Assembly (NCBI GenBank): GCA_947495295.1
Contig: CANLYJ010000001.1
Coordinates: 1,116,001-1,180,000, forward strand
Reading direction: 5' to 3'
DNA length: 64,000 nt
Source of the DNA: an uncultured Paracoccaceae bacterium
Lineage (GTDB): Bacteria; Pseudomonadota; Alphaproteobacteria; Rhodobacterales; Rhodobacteraceae
Below the pieces are notes generated by a model that worked only from the letters and a program-made list of their open reading frames with translations, did not search any database and had not been told where the DNA came from. The position numbers were made by a program, and so were the translations under genes. Of this stretch, positions 26,987-35,757 are shown one piece after another (position 1 is the first letter of the stretch; each line of letters starts with the position of its first letter).

Positions 26987-27559
26987 CTAGCCGAACCAGG
27001 CGTCAATCCGGGTTTTCAGCGCGTCCCAGATTGCAGGTGCGCCGCGTTTGACCTTGACCCCGACGCGGGTTTCAAGCTGGTTGGCGGTCACGTTATATTC
27101 TGGCCATGTGCCCCCGTTTGTTTCGAGGTTGGAGACCACCGGCTGCACCCGGTCGATGGATTTGGCAAAGATTGCGTCATCCGTCTCTGCTGCTTCGAAT
27201 TCATCCCATAGCGCGCGGAATTGCGCCGCCTGATCAGCGGGCAGCAGGCCGAAAATGCGATCTGCTGCGGCCCGTTCAATCGCTTCCAATTCTGCCGGAT
27301 TGTGGTCACCGTGAATCGGATTGTCGCCTGCGTCAATTTCCACGATGTCGTGGATCAGCAGCATTTTGATCACCCTGTTGATGTCGATGGGCCGGTTGGC
27401 ATGTTCGGCCAGAACCATCGCATAAAGCGCGATATGCCAGCTATGCTCGCCCGAATTTTCGCGGCGGCTGCTGTCGCAGAGTGTAGTGCCGCGCAAAACG
27501 CACTTGAGCTTGTCCGCCTCGATGAGAAAGGCGATCTGGGCATCGATACGGTTGGTCAT
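26987..27559 (-). CDS. HD-domain hydrolase (YfbR/HDDC2-like)
   Basis: 190-residue HD-superfamily phosphohydrolase. The metal-binding residues are visible as HSWHIALYA near residue 39, LLIHDIVEIDAGD near residue 67 and a later Asp in SIDRVQPV near residue 133. The layout matches the 5'-deoxynucleotidase-like HDDC2/YfbR group, which dephosphorylates (deoxy)nucleoside monophosphates; the actual substrate is not shown. The next gene upstream on this strand ends immediately before it, with no intervening base. Confidence 0.8.
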   Translation of the reverse strand: MTNRIDAQIAFLIEADKLKCVLRGTTLCDSSRRENSGEHSWHIALYAMVLAEHANRPIDINRVIKMLLIHDIVEIDAGDNPIHGDHNPAELEAIERAAADRIFGLLPADQAAQFRALWDEFEAAETDDAIFAKSIDRVQPVVSNLETNGGTWPEYNVTANQLETRVGVKVKRGAPAIWDALKTRIDAWFG

Positions 27560-28213
27560 CTACCGCTTGACGCGTCTGGGCATTGCCGGGGCAGTGGTTT
27601 CTTTTGCTGGGTCGGGTGTCGCAGGTGTGGCTGGAGTAGCTGCCCCTTCATCGAGATCCCAGGGGCCGGAAATTGGTTTTGCCGCTGCATCGTCATTTGC
27701 AGGTTTTTCGCGGGCAGCCTTTGCAGCGGTTTCTCTTTCGACCTTGGCTTTGGCGTCTGCTTTGGCCTTTGCTTCTGCGTCAGCCTTTGCTTTTGCGGCG
27801 GCTTCTTTATCTGCCTTTTCCTTGGCTGCTTTTTCTTTTGCTTCGACGGCTTTCCGGGCGGCGGCCTCTTCCTTTGCTTTTTGCGCTGCGGTATCTTCAG
27901 CGTTGCTGTCCGCTGCGATTTCGGCTTCTGCCGCTTCTTTTTCTTCGTCAGTGAGCCCCTGCAATGGTGCTGCTTTTGGTTTTGGGGCCGCTTTGAATCC
28001 GTTGGCCTGACGCGACGCCAGTAGATCGCGCGCCCGTGCCTCTGCCCGTCGGACGCGGACTGCTGTCAGGAACGCCTCTTGCAGGATTTGTGAAGACGCC
28101 CCAAGAAGTTCACCGATCTGGTCGACGATGGCGATGTCACCTGATGCGGCCTGATCTTCCAGCGCCAAATCTGCCAGTTCGTTTGCCACTTTGTCCAGGT
28201 ACGATTCGGCCAT
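27560..28213 (-). CDS. Lys/Ala/Glu-rich coiled-coil hypothetical protein
   Basis: 217 residues. The first 75 form a plausible helical domain (ESYLDKVANELADLALEDQ... VRVRRAEARARDLLASR). Residues about 90-165 are low-complexity, highly charged Ala/Lys/Glu repeats predicted to form a long helix or coiled coil, similar in composition to the TolA stalk. The tail is Pro/Ala/Thr-rich with a basic end (MPRRVKR). No membrane segment or signal is present. It is abutted by the HD gene downstream and the hydrolase gene upstream. Function unknown. Confidence 0.65.
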   Translation of the reverse strand: MAESYLDKVANELADLALEDQAASGDIAIVDQIGELLGASSQILQEAFLTAVRVRRAEARARDLLASRQANGFKAAPKPKAAPLQGLTDEEKEAAEAEIAADSNAEDTAAQKAKEEAAARKAVEAKEKAAKEKADKEAAAKAKADAEAKAKADAKAKVERETAAKAAREKPANDDAAAKPISGPWDLDEGAATPATPATPDPAKETTAPAMPRRVKR

Positions 28214-28215
28214 GT

Positions 28216-28869
28216 TTATCTCGTATTTTCAGTTAACCTGCGCCGCACGTAAGACTTAACTGTGTCAATCATTGGGTCCATATGTGGATCTTCGAAGAAA
28301 TGACCGGCCCCGTCCATTTCATCATGCGTAATGGTGATCCCTTTCTGTTCATGCAGCTTGTTCACAAGACTGACAGTGTCGCGTGGTGGCGCGACCCGGT
28401 CATTTGAACCGTTGATGATCAGACCCGACGACGGGCAGGGGGCAAGGAAGCTGAAATCATACATGTTGGCTGGCGGCGACACCGAGATGAAACCGGTAAT
28501 TTCTGGCCGCCGCATCAGCAACTGCATCCCGATCCATGCCCCGAATGAGAACCCAGCCACCCAACAATGCTTGGCGTTGTTGTTCATTGATTGCAGGTAG
28601 TCGAGCGCGGAGGCCGCATCGGACAGTTCGCCCACCCCCTGATCATATTCACCCTGGCTGCGCCCAACACCGCGGAAATTGAACCGCAAGACGGTGAACC
28701 CCATGTTATAGAAGGCATAATGCAGGTTGTAGACGACCCGGTTGTTCATGGTCCCCCCAAATTGCGGGTGGGGGTGCAAAACGATGGCAATCGGTGCGTC
28801 GCGGTCCTTTTGCGGGTGGTAGCGCCCTTCAAGGCGCCCTTCGGGTCCGGGGAAGATGACTTCGGGCAT
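28216..28869 (-). CDS. alpha/beta hydrolase
   Basis: 217-residue small hydrolase of the dienelactone/UPF0227-like type. The oxyanion segment is VLHPHPQFGGTMNN near residue 30. The nucleophile Ser sits in GFSFGAW near residue 106, the acid is in INGSNDRVAPP near residue 152 and the catalytic His is in GAGHFF near residue 186. The His-Pro-His-Pro form of the oxyanion loop is typical of a conserved bacterial group of unknown substrate. It is the first gene of a minus-strand set divergent from iscR. Confidence 0.8.
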   Translation of the reverse strand: MPEVIFPGPEGRLEGRYHPQKDRDAPIAIVLHPHPQFGGTMNNRVVYNLHYAFYNMGFTVLRFNFRGVGRSQGEYDQGVGELSDAASALDYLQSMNNNAKHCWVAGFSFGAWIGMQLLMRRPEITGFISVSPPANMYDFSFLAPCPSSGLIINGSNDRVAPPRDTVSLVNKLHEQKGITITHDEMDGAGHFFEDPHMDPMIDTVKSYVRRRLTENTR

Positions 28870-28904
28870 TCCAGTTCCGTCGCTGCTGCGGTAACAGGCA
28901 ATTC

Positions 28905-28941
28905 TTGACTGAAATGCTCGGTCACCTTAGAAAGATTCTAA
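28905..28941 (+). promoter_or_regulatory. iscR promoter with IscR-type operator
   Basis: TTGACT (28905-28910) and TAGAAA (28928-28933), spaced by 17 bases, read as -35 and -10. The palindrome TTAGAA-AGA-TTCTAA (28927-28941) covers the -10 and resembles the iron-responsive motif bound by IscR in Rhodobacteraceae. Its position suggests IscR autorepression of the whole iscR-suf operon. Confidence 0.7.
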
Positions 28942-29035
28942 ACTTGGGTGTTTCCCAAGCTTTGTGTTCACGGTGAAGTAATGATGCAGGCCTGCGCCGT
29001 CAATGAAATAGCGCAGTTCGCTGGGAGGATGTGGC

Positions 29036-29497
29036 ATGAAATTAAGCACCAAAGGCCGTTACGCGATGGTTGCCCTCGCTGATCTTGCCTTGCAGCCTGC
29101 TGATGCGCTTGTGAACTTGACTGAAATTTCCAAACGCCAGGACATTTCTCTGCCTTATCTTGAGCAACTGTTCGTCAAGCTGCGCCGTGCTGAACTTGTC
29201 GACTCTGTCCGTGGTCCGGGCGGGGGGTATCGTTTGGCCCGTCCGCCATCGGATATTCGCGTGGCAGAGGTTTTGGGCGCTGTCGATGAAACCGTGTCGG
29301 CAATGCATAAGGGGGCAGGGGCGTCAGGCGCGGCGTCCGGCAGCCGCGCCCAATCGATGACCAACCGTTTGTGGGAAGGGCTGAGCGCCCATGTCTATGT
29401 TTTCCTGCACCAGGCCCGGCTGTCGGATGTTGTGGGCAATGAATTGGCCCCGTGTCCCGCCGTGCCGGCCTTGTTTGAAGTTGTGGATGAAGCGTGA
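29036..29497 (+). CDS. iscR: Rrf2-family regulator IscR, lacking the usual cluster cysteines
   Basis: 153-residue Rrf2 winged-helix protein heading the suf operon. The N-terminal MKLSTKGRYAMVALADLA and the recognition region ISLPYLEQLFVKLRRAELV are canonical, as is the wing RGPGGGYRLAR. The segment that carries three cysteines in E. coli IscR reads HKGAGASGAASGSRAQS and has none. The only Cys is near the C-terminus (APCPAVP). Rhodobacter-type IscR is known to differ from the E. coli type in cluster ligation. GGAGG precedes the ATG. Confidence 0.9.
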   Translation: MKLSTKGRYAMVALADLALQPADALVNLTEISKRQDISLPYLEQLFVKLRRAELVDSVRGPGGGYRLARPPSDIRVAEVLGAVDETVSAMHKGAGASGAASGSRAQSMTNRLWEGLSAHVYVFLHQARLSDVVGNELAPCPAVPALFEVVDEA

Positions 29498-29928
29498 CAG
29501 GGGCTGACCGCATCAGAGTTGTTCAGCCGCAAGAGCGTGCCGGTTCATGGAGCCGTATGTTGACCGAGTTCGCACGTGTGTCGAGCCCGACGTCACGGTT
29601 TGGGTCTCGATTTGCTGACTTGGCCGAAAGGGCTTACATGTCCAACGCCCATTGTGTGATTTATGTGGCCCGGCGCGTTGCAGAGGTGCGGAACGCCCAT
29701 GTGCGGGCCCGTTGGTTCGGTGGCCGTTTCTACAATTGGCTCACCGGAAGCAGTGCAGACTATGTGGTTTTGTCAGGCGCGGTTTTGGCCAGTTCATTTA
29801 AGTGGCTCGGCGAAACGGTCCCGGAAGGTTTTCCGCGTGGTGCCAACCTCGAACTGCAGTTTGAGCTTGCTGAGAAGTTGGATGCTGATTTGCGTGCGAA
29901 AGCGAAAGCTGAGGGCCTGATCTCATGA
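29494..29928 (+). CDS. conserved-looking hypothetical protein between iscR and nifS
   Basis: 144 residues from a GTG that overlaps the iscR stop (GTGA), ending in an ATGA overlap with the cysteine desulfurase. I do not recognise the family. The sequence is basic in its first 80 residues (ERAGSWSRMLTEFARV, ARRVAEVRNAHVRARWFGGRFYNWL), with a mildly hydrophobic YVVLSGAVLASSF stretch. Only one cysteine (AHCVIYV). Position and coupling imply a role in, or co-regulation with, Fe-S cluster assembly. An internal ATG at 29559 is an alternative start. Confidence 0.65.
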   Translation: MTGADRIRVVQPQERAGSWSRMLTEFARVSSPTSRFGSRFADLAERAYMSNAHCVIYVARRVAEVRNAHVRARWFGGRFYNWLTGSSADYVVLSGAVLASSFKWLGETVPEGFPRGANLELQFELAEKLDADLRAKAKAEGLIS

Positions 29929-30959
29929 GCCGGGTTTATCTGGATCATAACGCAACGACCCCGCTGCGCGCTGAGGCGCGCGATGCAATGATTGCGGCGA
30001 TGGATGTGGTTGGTAATCCGTCATCGGTGCATGCCGAGGGGCGTGCGGCAAAGGCGATTGTCGAGCGCGCGCGTGCTCAGATCGCGGAGGCGGTTGGCGG
30101 CTCTGGTGCTGATGTCGTATTTACATCAGGTGCGACGGAGGCGGCAGCGCTTGCCTTGGCTGGTCGCAGGTTGAAGGCCGCACCGATTGAACATGACGCG
30201 GTATATGCCTGGGTCGATCCTTGTTTGCCGGTCATCGACGGTGCGGTGCAGGTCGATGATCCAGCGTCGTCCGCGGTACAACTGGCCAATTCGGAAACCG
30301 GGATTGTGCAGGATTTACCGCAAGGGCTGGCCGTGTCCGACATTACCCAAGGCTTTGGTCGTGTCCCGTTCGCATTTTCTTGGTCCGGGGTGGAGCTGGT
30401 GTTCCTGTCAGCCCATAAATTTGGTGGCCCGAAAGGCGTCGGTGCGCTGATCTTTCCGCAAGGGACTGATATTGCACCGCAAATCAAAGGTGGCGGCCAG
30501 GAAATGGGCCGCCGTTCGGGAACAGAGAATGTGATCGGCATTGCCGGAATGGGAGCCGCCGCGGCGGCAGCGCAGGATGATTTGGCTGCTGGGAAATGGG
30601 ATCGGGTTGCCAAACTTAGAAATATTCTAGAAAACGCCATTGAGGCTGCCGAAAAGAATACTATTTTTGTCGGGAAAGGTGTTGATCGTTTGCCAAACAC
30701 CAGCTGTTTCATCACGCCGGGGTGGAAGGGTGAGACGCAGGTGATGGCCATGGATCTGGCGGGGTTTGCGGTATCAGCCGGGTCGGCCTGTTCCAGCGGC
30801 AAGGTCAAGGTGAGCCGGGTTCTAGGCGCACTTGGTTTGGATGATGATCAGGCTGCGAGTGCTTTGCGCGTGTCGCTGGGCCTTGAGACAACAGAAGATG
30901 AGGTCATGCGCTTTGTGCAGGCCTGGAGCGAAAAACGCGCCCGTAGGCGGGCAGCATGA
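29925..30959 (+). CDS. short NifS/IscS-type cysteine desulfurase
   Basis: PLP enzyme releasing sulfur from cysteine. The PLP Lys is in [13 protein letters not shown] near residue 160, the cofactor-stacking His in PIEHDAV near residue 88, the Asp/Gln pair in SDITQGFG and the catalytic Cys in [12 protein letters not shown] near residue 285. It is 344 residues, about 50-60 shorter than IscS, with the loss mainly before the PLP Lys. Class I features separate it from the class II SufS encoded at the end of the same operon. It overlaps the preceding gene in an ATGA. Confidence 0.88.
   Translation: MSRVYLDHNATTPLRAEARDAMIAAMDVVGNPSSVHAEGRAAKAIVERARAQIAEAVGGSGADVVFTSGATEAAALALAGRRLKAAPIEHDAVYAWVDPCLPVIDGAVQVDDPASSAVQLANSETGIVQDLPQGLAVSDITQGFGRVPFAFSWSGVELVFLSAHKFGGPKGVGALIFPQGTDIAPQIKGGGQEMGRRSGTENVIGIAGMGAAAAAAQDDLAAGKWDRVAKLRNILENAIEAAEKNTIFVGKGVDRLPNTSCFITPGWKGETQVMAMDLAGFAVSAGSACSSGKVKVSRVLGALGLDDDQAASALRVSLGLETTEDEVMRFVQAWSEKRARRRAA
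30616..30630. promoter_or_regulatory. IscR-box-like palindrome inside the cysteine desulfurase gene
   Basis: TTAGAA-ATA-TTCTAG matches the palindrome in the iscR promoter at 14 of 15 positions when the 3-base spacer is ignored except for its length. It lies within coding sequence encoding KLRNILEN. It could be a secondary IscR site or coincidence. Confidence 0.35.
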
Positions 30960-30970
30960 GAGAGGGCGAG

Positions 30971-32494
30971 ATGAACGCGATGGATACAGTTGAAGTCAAG
31001 GAAGGCGTTGATCAGGAGACGGTCGATGCTGTCAAAGAACTCTCTGGCAATTACAAATACGGCTGGGAGACTGAGATTGAGATGGATTACGCCCCCAAGG
31101 GCGTGAACACGGATATCGTGCGTCTGATCTCATCGAAGAATAACGAGCCGGAATGGATGACCGATTGGCGTCTGTCCGCCTTTGCCCGTTGGGAAAATAT
31201 CGAAGAGCCGACATGGGCCATGGTCGATTACCCGGATATCGATTTTCAGGATATCTATTACTATGCCCGTCCCAAGAGCATGGAAGAGAAGCCGAAATCG
31301 CTTGATGAAGTCGATCCCAAGCTGCTGGCCACTTATGAGAAGCTGGGTATCCCGCTGAAAGAGCAGATGATCCTTGCTGGCGTTGAAGGCGCCGAAGATG
31401 TGCCCGCCGAAGGCCGTAAGGTCGCCGTGGATGCGGTGTTTGACTCTGTTTCCGTTGGTACGACGTTCCAGAAAGAGCTTGAGAAGGCTGGAGTGATCTT
31501 CTGTTCGATTTCCGAGGCGATTGAGAAGCATCCTGAGCTGGTCAAGAAGTATCTGGGCACAGTGGTGCCACCGTCGGATAATTTCTATGCCACATTGAAC
31601 TCTGCAGTGTTTTCGGACGGGTCGTTTGTCTATGTGCCGCCAGGCGTGCGCTGCCCGATGGAGCTGTCAACCTATTTCCGCATCAATGCAGAGAATACCG
31701 GCCAGTTTGAACGCACTTTGATCATTGCTGACAAAGGATCCTATGTCTCTTATCTTGAGGGCTGCACCGCACCCAAGCGCGACACCGCCCAACTGCATGC
31801 AGCGGTGGTTGAGATCATCGTCGAAGAAGATGCAGAAGTGAAATATTCCACCGTGCAGAACTGGTATCCCGGTGATGAAGACGGCAATGGCGGGATCTAT
31901 AACTTTGTGACCAAGCGCGCCGACTGCCGGGGCGACCGGTCCAAGGTGATGTGGACCCAAGTGGAAACCGGGTCTGCCGTCACTTGGAAATATCCAAGCT
32001 GCATCCTGCGTGGCAATGACAGCCAGGGTGAGTTCTATTCGATCGCCATCGCCAACAATATGCAGCAGGCCGATACCGGCACCAAGATGGTGCATCTAGG
32101 CAAGAACACAAAGTCGCGGATTGTGTCCAAGGGGATTAGTGCCGGTAAGGCGCAGAATACCTATCGGGGCCTTGTGTCGATGCACCCGAAGGCGAAGGAT
32201 TCACGGAATTACACCCAGTGTGACTCGCTGTTGATCGGCGACAAGTGTGGGGCGCATACAGTGCCCTATATCGAGGTGAAGAATAACTCATCACGCGTGG
32301 AACATGAGGCGACCACATCCAAGGTGGATGATGATCAGCTGTTCTATTGTCGTCAGCGTGGCATGGATGAAGAAGAAGCTGTGGCGCTTGTCGTCAACGG
32401 GTTCTGCAAGGATGTATTGCAGGCCTTGCCGATGGAGTTTGCCATGGAAGCACAGGCACTTGTGGCGATTTCGCTGGAAGGTTCGGTTGGTTAA
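30971..32494 (+). CDS. sufB: Fe-S cluster assembly scaffold SufB
   Basis: Core of the SufBC2D scaffold on which clusters are built. About 507 residues. Family blocks include [21 protein letters not shown] near the N-terminus, [39 protein letters not shown] and [21 protein letters not shown] take ATG 30971 because AGAGGG precedes it. ATG 30956 (overlapping the nifS stop) and ATG 30980 are in frame. Roughly 115 bases separate it from the next gene. Confidence 0.96.
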   Translation: MNAMDTVEVKEGVDQETVDAVKELSGNYKYGWETEIEMDYAPKGVNTDIVRLISSKNNEPEWMTDWRLSAFARWENIEEPTWAMVDYPDIDFQDIYYYARPKSMEEKPKSLDEVDPKLLATYEKLGIPLKEQMILAGVEGAEDVPAEGRKVAVDAVFDSVSVGTTFQKELEKAGVIFCSISEAIEKHPELVKKYLGTVVPPSDNFYATLNSAVFSDGSFVYVPPGVRCPMELSTYFRINAENTGQFERTLIIADKGSYVSYLEGCTAPKRDTAQLHAAVVEIIVEEDAEVKYSTVQNWYPGDEDGNGGIYNFVTKRADCRGDRSKVMWTQVETGSAVTWKYPSCILRGNDSQGEFYSIAIANNMQQADTGTKMVHLGKNTKSRIVSKGISAGKAQNTYRGLVSMHPKAKDSRNYTQCDSLLIGDKCGAHTVPYIEVKNNSSRVEHEATTSKVDDDQLFYCRQRGMDEEEAVALVVNGFCKDVLQALPMEFAMEAQALVAISLEGSVG

Positions 32495-32609
32495 CCGATG
32501 CGCTTAACAATGCTTTCATATCGTCGCGATACCGTCATCGCGCGGCCCCCTTGTTGCCCCAGTTCGGTGCGAAAGTTCTGTCGTGGAAGTTTTGACGGAG
32601 CGTGGCGCG

Positions 32610-33119
32610 ATGGCCAATCTGGGGCAAAAGGATTTCAATGCGCGGATCAAGCGCATCGAGAGCCCGCGCAATACGTCCTATTACGATCCCGACCTGGAAA
32701 TGCATGTGCCCAAACGCACGACGCAGGAGGCCATTCGAAAGAGTGCCAAAGCCCGCAAGTTTTCGGTTATGAAACTGTTGATGAGCCTGTTGATCGGCGG
32801 CGTGGCCGTCATGATCGGGCAGGCGATCCGATTGCGTTTTCTGGGGATGACAGAGACTGGCAATGCGATGTTGGCCACGGATCTTTTACTGACCGCGTTC
32901 TTTATGTTGTTGATTTCGGCGCTGATGCGCCATCGCAAAATCTCGATGCGTTTGTGTCAGGTCATGGGCGCCGTAGCGATGATCGTGGCCGGTCACAACC
33001 TGATGTGGTTCTACCCGGACGAATTGGCGATCATCTACACCACGGATTACGTCGCTCAGATACGCGCCGAAACAGAACCGATGTCGCTGATCTTTCGCGA
33101 TATGGCGATCAGCCTGTAA
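32610..33119 (+). CDS. hypothetical membrane protein in the suf operon
   Basis: 169 residues from ATG 32610, with GGAG 9 bases upstream. A charged N-terminal region of about 55 residues (DLEMHVPKRTTQEAIRKSAKARK) is followed by three hydrophobic segments (about residues 58-78, 90-110 and 120-138). Not recognised. It lies between sufB and sufC. The intergenic distances (115 and 93 bases) are larger than elsewhere in the operon, so it may be an insertion into it. Confidence 0.65.
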   Translation: MANLGQKDFNARIKRIESPRNTSYYDPDLEMHVPKRTTQEAIRKSAKARKFSVMKLLMSLLIGGVAVMIGQAIRLRFLGMTETGNAMLATDLLLTAFFMLLISALMRHRKISMRLCQVMGAVAMIVAGHNLMWFYPDELAIIYTTDYVAQIRAETEPMSLIFRDMAISL

Positions 33120-33212
33120 TTCGAATCATTAAATTGCCCGATGCCTTCGGCGGACTTGCCCGCGCGGAGGGTTTTGTCGTGCCCAAAGCCAATACGCTCT
33201 GAGGAGAAAAAT

Positions 33213-33968
33213 ATGCTAGAAATCAAAAACTTGAAGGTCGCACTTGAGGAAGAAGACAAGCAAATCCTGAAGGGTGTCGATCTAACAATTGAACCCGGTA
33301 GCATGCATGCAATCATGGGTCCGAACGGGTCGGGCAAGTCAACTTTGTCCTATGTCCTGTCTGGCAAAGACGGGTATGAGGTGACCGAGGGCGCGGCCGC
33401 ATTGGAGGGCGCTGACCTACTGGACATGGAACCCGAAGAGCGTGCCGCGGCGGGTCTGTTTTTGGCGTTTCAATATCCTGTCGAAATTCCTGGTGTCGGC
33501 AACATGACGTTTCTACGTACTGCGGTGAACGCCCAACGCAAGTCGCGGGGGGAAGAGGAACTGAGCGCGGCAGATTTCCTCAAAGAAGTGCGTGCCAAGG
33601 CCAAAAGCCTGAAGATTGACGCGGATATGCTGAAGCGCCCCGTCAATGTCGGTTTTTCGGGTGGCGAGAAAAAGCGGAACGAAATCCTGCAGATGGCGAT
33701 GCTGGAACCAAAGATGTGCGTGTTGGACGAAACCGATTCAGGTCTGGATGTCGATGCGATGAAGCTGGTTGCAGAAGGCGTGAATGCCCTGCGTTCTGAA
33801 GGCCGTTCGTTTCTGGTGATCACCCATTATCAGCGCCTGCTGGATCATATACAGCCGGATTTCGTACATATCATGGCGGATGGGAAGATCGTGAAATCTG
33901 GTGGCCCTGAACTGGCGCTAGAGGTTGAAAACAACGGCTATGCCGACATTCTGGCAGAGGTGGCCTGA
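33213..33968 (+). CDS. sufC: Fe-S assembly ATPase SufC
   Basis: ABC-type ATPase driving the SufBCD scaffold. 251 residues. Walker A GPNGSGKST near residue 34, ABC signature FSGGEKKRNEILQM near residue 148, Walker B with MCVLDETDSGLDVDA near residue 167, and switch His in LVITHYQRLL. The start ATG 33213 has GAGGAGAAAA directly upstream. It overlaps sufD by one base. Confidence 0.97.
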   Translation: MLEIKNLKVALEEEDKQILKGVDLTIEPGSMHAIMGPNGSGKSTLSYVLSGKDGYEVTEGAAALEGADLLDMEPEERAAAGLFLAFQYPVEIPGVGNMTFLRTAVNAQRKSRGEEELSAADFLKEVRAKAKSLKIDADMLKRPVNVGFSGGEKKRNEILQMAMLEPKMCVLDETDSGLDVDAMKLVAEGVNALRSEGRSFLVITHYQRLLDHIQPDFVHIMADGKIVKSGGPELALEVENNGYADILAEVA

Positions 33969-35254
33969 TGGCATTGGCAAAGATGAAAGCAGATGCAACT
34001 GAGGCCCGGTTATCTGGGCTGTCATTGCCTGACGGGGCTGCATGGGCGAATGCCGCGCGGGCCGAGGCGATGGACCGGGTGCGTCGGATGGGCCTGCCCA
34101 CCAAACGCGATGAGTATTGGAAATACACTGACCCAACCACGCTGACAGCGCCGGACGCGGCCGAAGCCGCGTTATTTCACAATGATGAGGGTCCGCTTTT
34201 TGGTGCAGTGGACCGGCTGAAGATTGTGTTTGTTGATGGCGTGTTTGACGCAGATGCTTCTGATGATTTGGCTGGTGAGGGGGTCGAAATCGCCCGTTTG
34301 GCAGATGCGATGGCTGCCGATATTCATTGGGCCAAGGATTTGTATGGTGTGTTGGAAGCGCGCGGACAACAGCCCGTTGAACGTCCTTTGGCCGCTTTGA
34401 ATACTGCGATGGCAACTGATGGTGTCGTTATCCGGGCGACAGGTAAGGTCGGTAAGCCGATCAACCTGATTTATCTGCACAAGGATGTCAGCTCCGATGC
34501 GGTGTTACACAATCTGGTGAAGGTTGAGGCCGGCGCAGAGGTTACATTGTTGGAAACCGGCCCGGCGGCTGCGCGTTTTTCAAAGCAGTTGGAGGTCGAG
34601 GTGGCCGATGGTGGTGCGTTCCATCATGTGCGCGCGCAAGGCCGTGACCATGAACGCCGTGCCGTAACCCATTGTTTTGCAAGAATTGGTGCGGCATCGA
34701 CGTTCAAGTCGTTCACGCTGACCTTCAATGGTGTGCTGACTCGCAATGAATGCGTGCTGGAAATCGTCGGTGATGAGGCTATTGCGCATGTGGCAGGCGC
34801 TTGTGTCGGTGATGGCGGTGACTTTCATCATGATGACACCGTGTTTATCACCCATGATGCCGTGAATTGCGAAAGCCGTCAGGTGTTCAAGAAAGTGCTG
34901 CGCAACGGGGCAACGGGTGTGTTCCAGGGTAAGATCCTGGTCAAGGAAGGTGCCCAGAAAACCGATGGCTATCAGATCAGCCAATCGCTTCTTCTGGATG
35001 AGGATAGTCAGTTCCTGGCCAAGCCTGAATTGGAAATCTATGCCGATGATGTGGCTTGTTCGCACGGATCCACATCAGGCGCCATTGATGATGATGCGCT
35101 GTTCTATTTGCGGTCACGCGGTGTGCATCCTGATGAGGCGCGTACCTTGTTGACCTTGGCTTTCCTGGCAGAGGCGCTGGAAGAAATTGACAACGAGGTA
35201 TTGGCAGATGATTTGCGGGACCGGCTGGAAGGCTGGTTAGCCCGCCACAGCTGA
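33968..35254 (+). CDS. sufD: Fe-S cluster assembly protein SufD
   Basis: SufB paralogue that completes the SufBC2D scaffold. 428 residues. Conserved portions are RRMGLPTKRDEYWKYTDP near residue 38, the beta-helix core (GVFQGKILVKEGAQKTDGYQ) and the C-terminal block CSHGSTSGAIDDDALFYLRSRG with the conserved His. It is coupled to sufC upstream (TGATG) and shares one base with the next gene. Confidence 0.95.
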   Translation: MALAKMKADATEARLSGLSLPDGAAWANAARAEAMDRVRRMGLPTKRDEYWKYTDPTTLTAPDAAEAALFHNDEGPLFGAVDRLKIVFVDGVFDADASDDLAGEGVEIARLADAMAADIHWAKDLYGVLEARGQQPVERPLAALNTAMATDGVVIRATGKVGKPINLIYLHKDVSSDAVLHNLVKVEAGAEVTLLETGPAAARFSKQLEVEVADGGAFHHVRAQGRDHERRAVTHCFARIGAASTFKSFTLTFNGVLTRNECVLEIVGDEAIAHVAGACVGDGGDFHHDDTVFITHDAVNCESRQVFKKVLRNGATGVFQGKILVKEGAQKTDGYQISQSLLLDEDSQFLAKPELEIYADDVACSHGSTSGAIDDDALFYLRSRGVHPDEARTLLTLAFLAEALEEIDNEVLADDLRDRLEGWLARHS

Positions 35255-35757
35255 TGCCATTGACCACCGACATTGTGCGGACGTGGCGCAAGCCGCGGGC
35301 AGTGATCCGGGATATTCTGGATCAAGGTAGGCGCGAGGATCGGGCGATTGCGTTTTTGTTGATCGCCTGTTTCCTGATTTTCGTGGCCCAGTGGCCGCGC
35401 CTGTCCCGCGTTGCGGCCGGGTTTGACTTGCCCCCGGGGGCGGATGCGCCGGAGCTGAGTCGCCTGATGGCCTATGAGTTCATGGCCTGGGTCATGATCT
35501 GGCCGCTGTTGTTTTATGTCATTGCAGCACTCAGCCATCTGATCGCCAAGCTGTTTGGCGGCAAGGGCGATTGGTATGGTGCCCGGATCGCCTTGTTCTG
35601 GAGCCTGCTTGCCACGGTTCCGGTGCTGTTGCTTTACGGGTTGACGGCGGGGTTTGTTGGGCCGGGCGTGCAGACCAATCTGGTTGGTGCCATCTGGGTG
35701 CTTGCCTTTGGCCTGATCTGGGGGCAGTCCTTGCGCGAGGCGGAAAGCAAAGCATGA
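35254..35757 (+). CDS. YIP1-family membrane protein (first of a pair)
   Basis: 167 residues with about four membrane segments. The N-terminal cytoplasmic stretch (TWRKPRAVIRDILDQGRREDR) is typical of bacterial Yip1-domain proteins. Function unknown. It is fully embedded in the suf operon (one-base overlap with sufD, ATGA overlap with the next gene). This arrangement seems characteristic of Rhodobacterales suf operons, from my general knowledge and unchecked here. Confidence 0.72.
   Translation: MPLTTDIVRTWRKPRAVIRDILDQGRREDRAIAFLLIACFLIFVAQWPRLSRVAAGFDLPPGADAPELSRLMAYEFMAWVMIWPLLFYVIAALSHLIAKLFGGKGDWYGARIALFWSLLATVPVLLLYGLTAGFVGPGVQTNLVGAIWVLAFGLIWGQSLREAESKA

Noticed and set aside
26791..27006. 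Reading frames on both strands across tRNA-Gly
   Set aside because: They are tRNA sequence read as protein (GNGNRTRNLSLGSS on the plus strand) and have no ribosome sites.
27221..28024. Plus-strand Cys/Phe-rich frame of about 267 codons
   Set aside because: It is the mirror of the Lys/Ala/Glu-rich minus-strand gene; its odd composition is a by-product of that low-complexity coding sequence.
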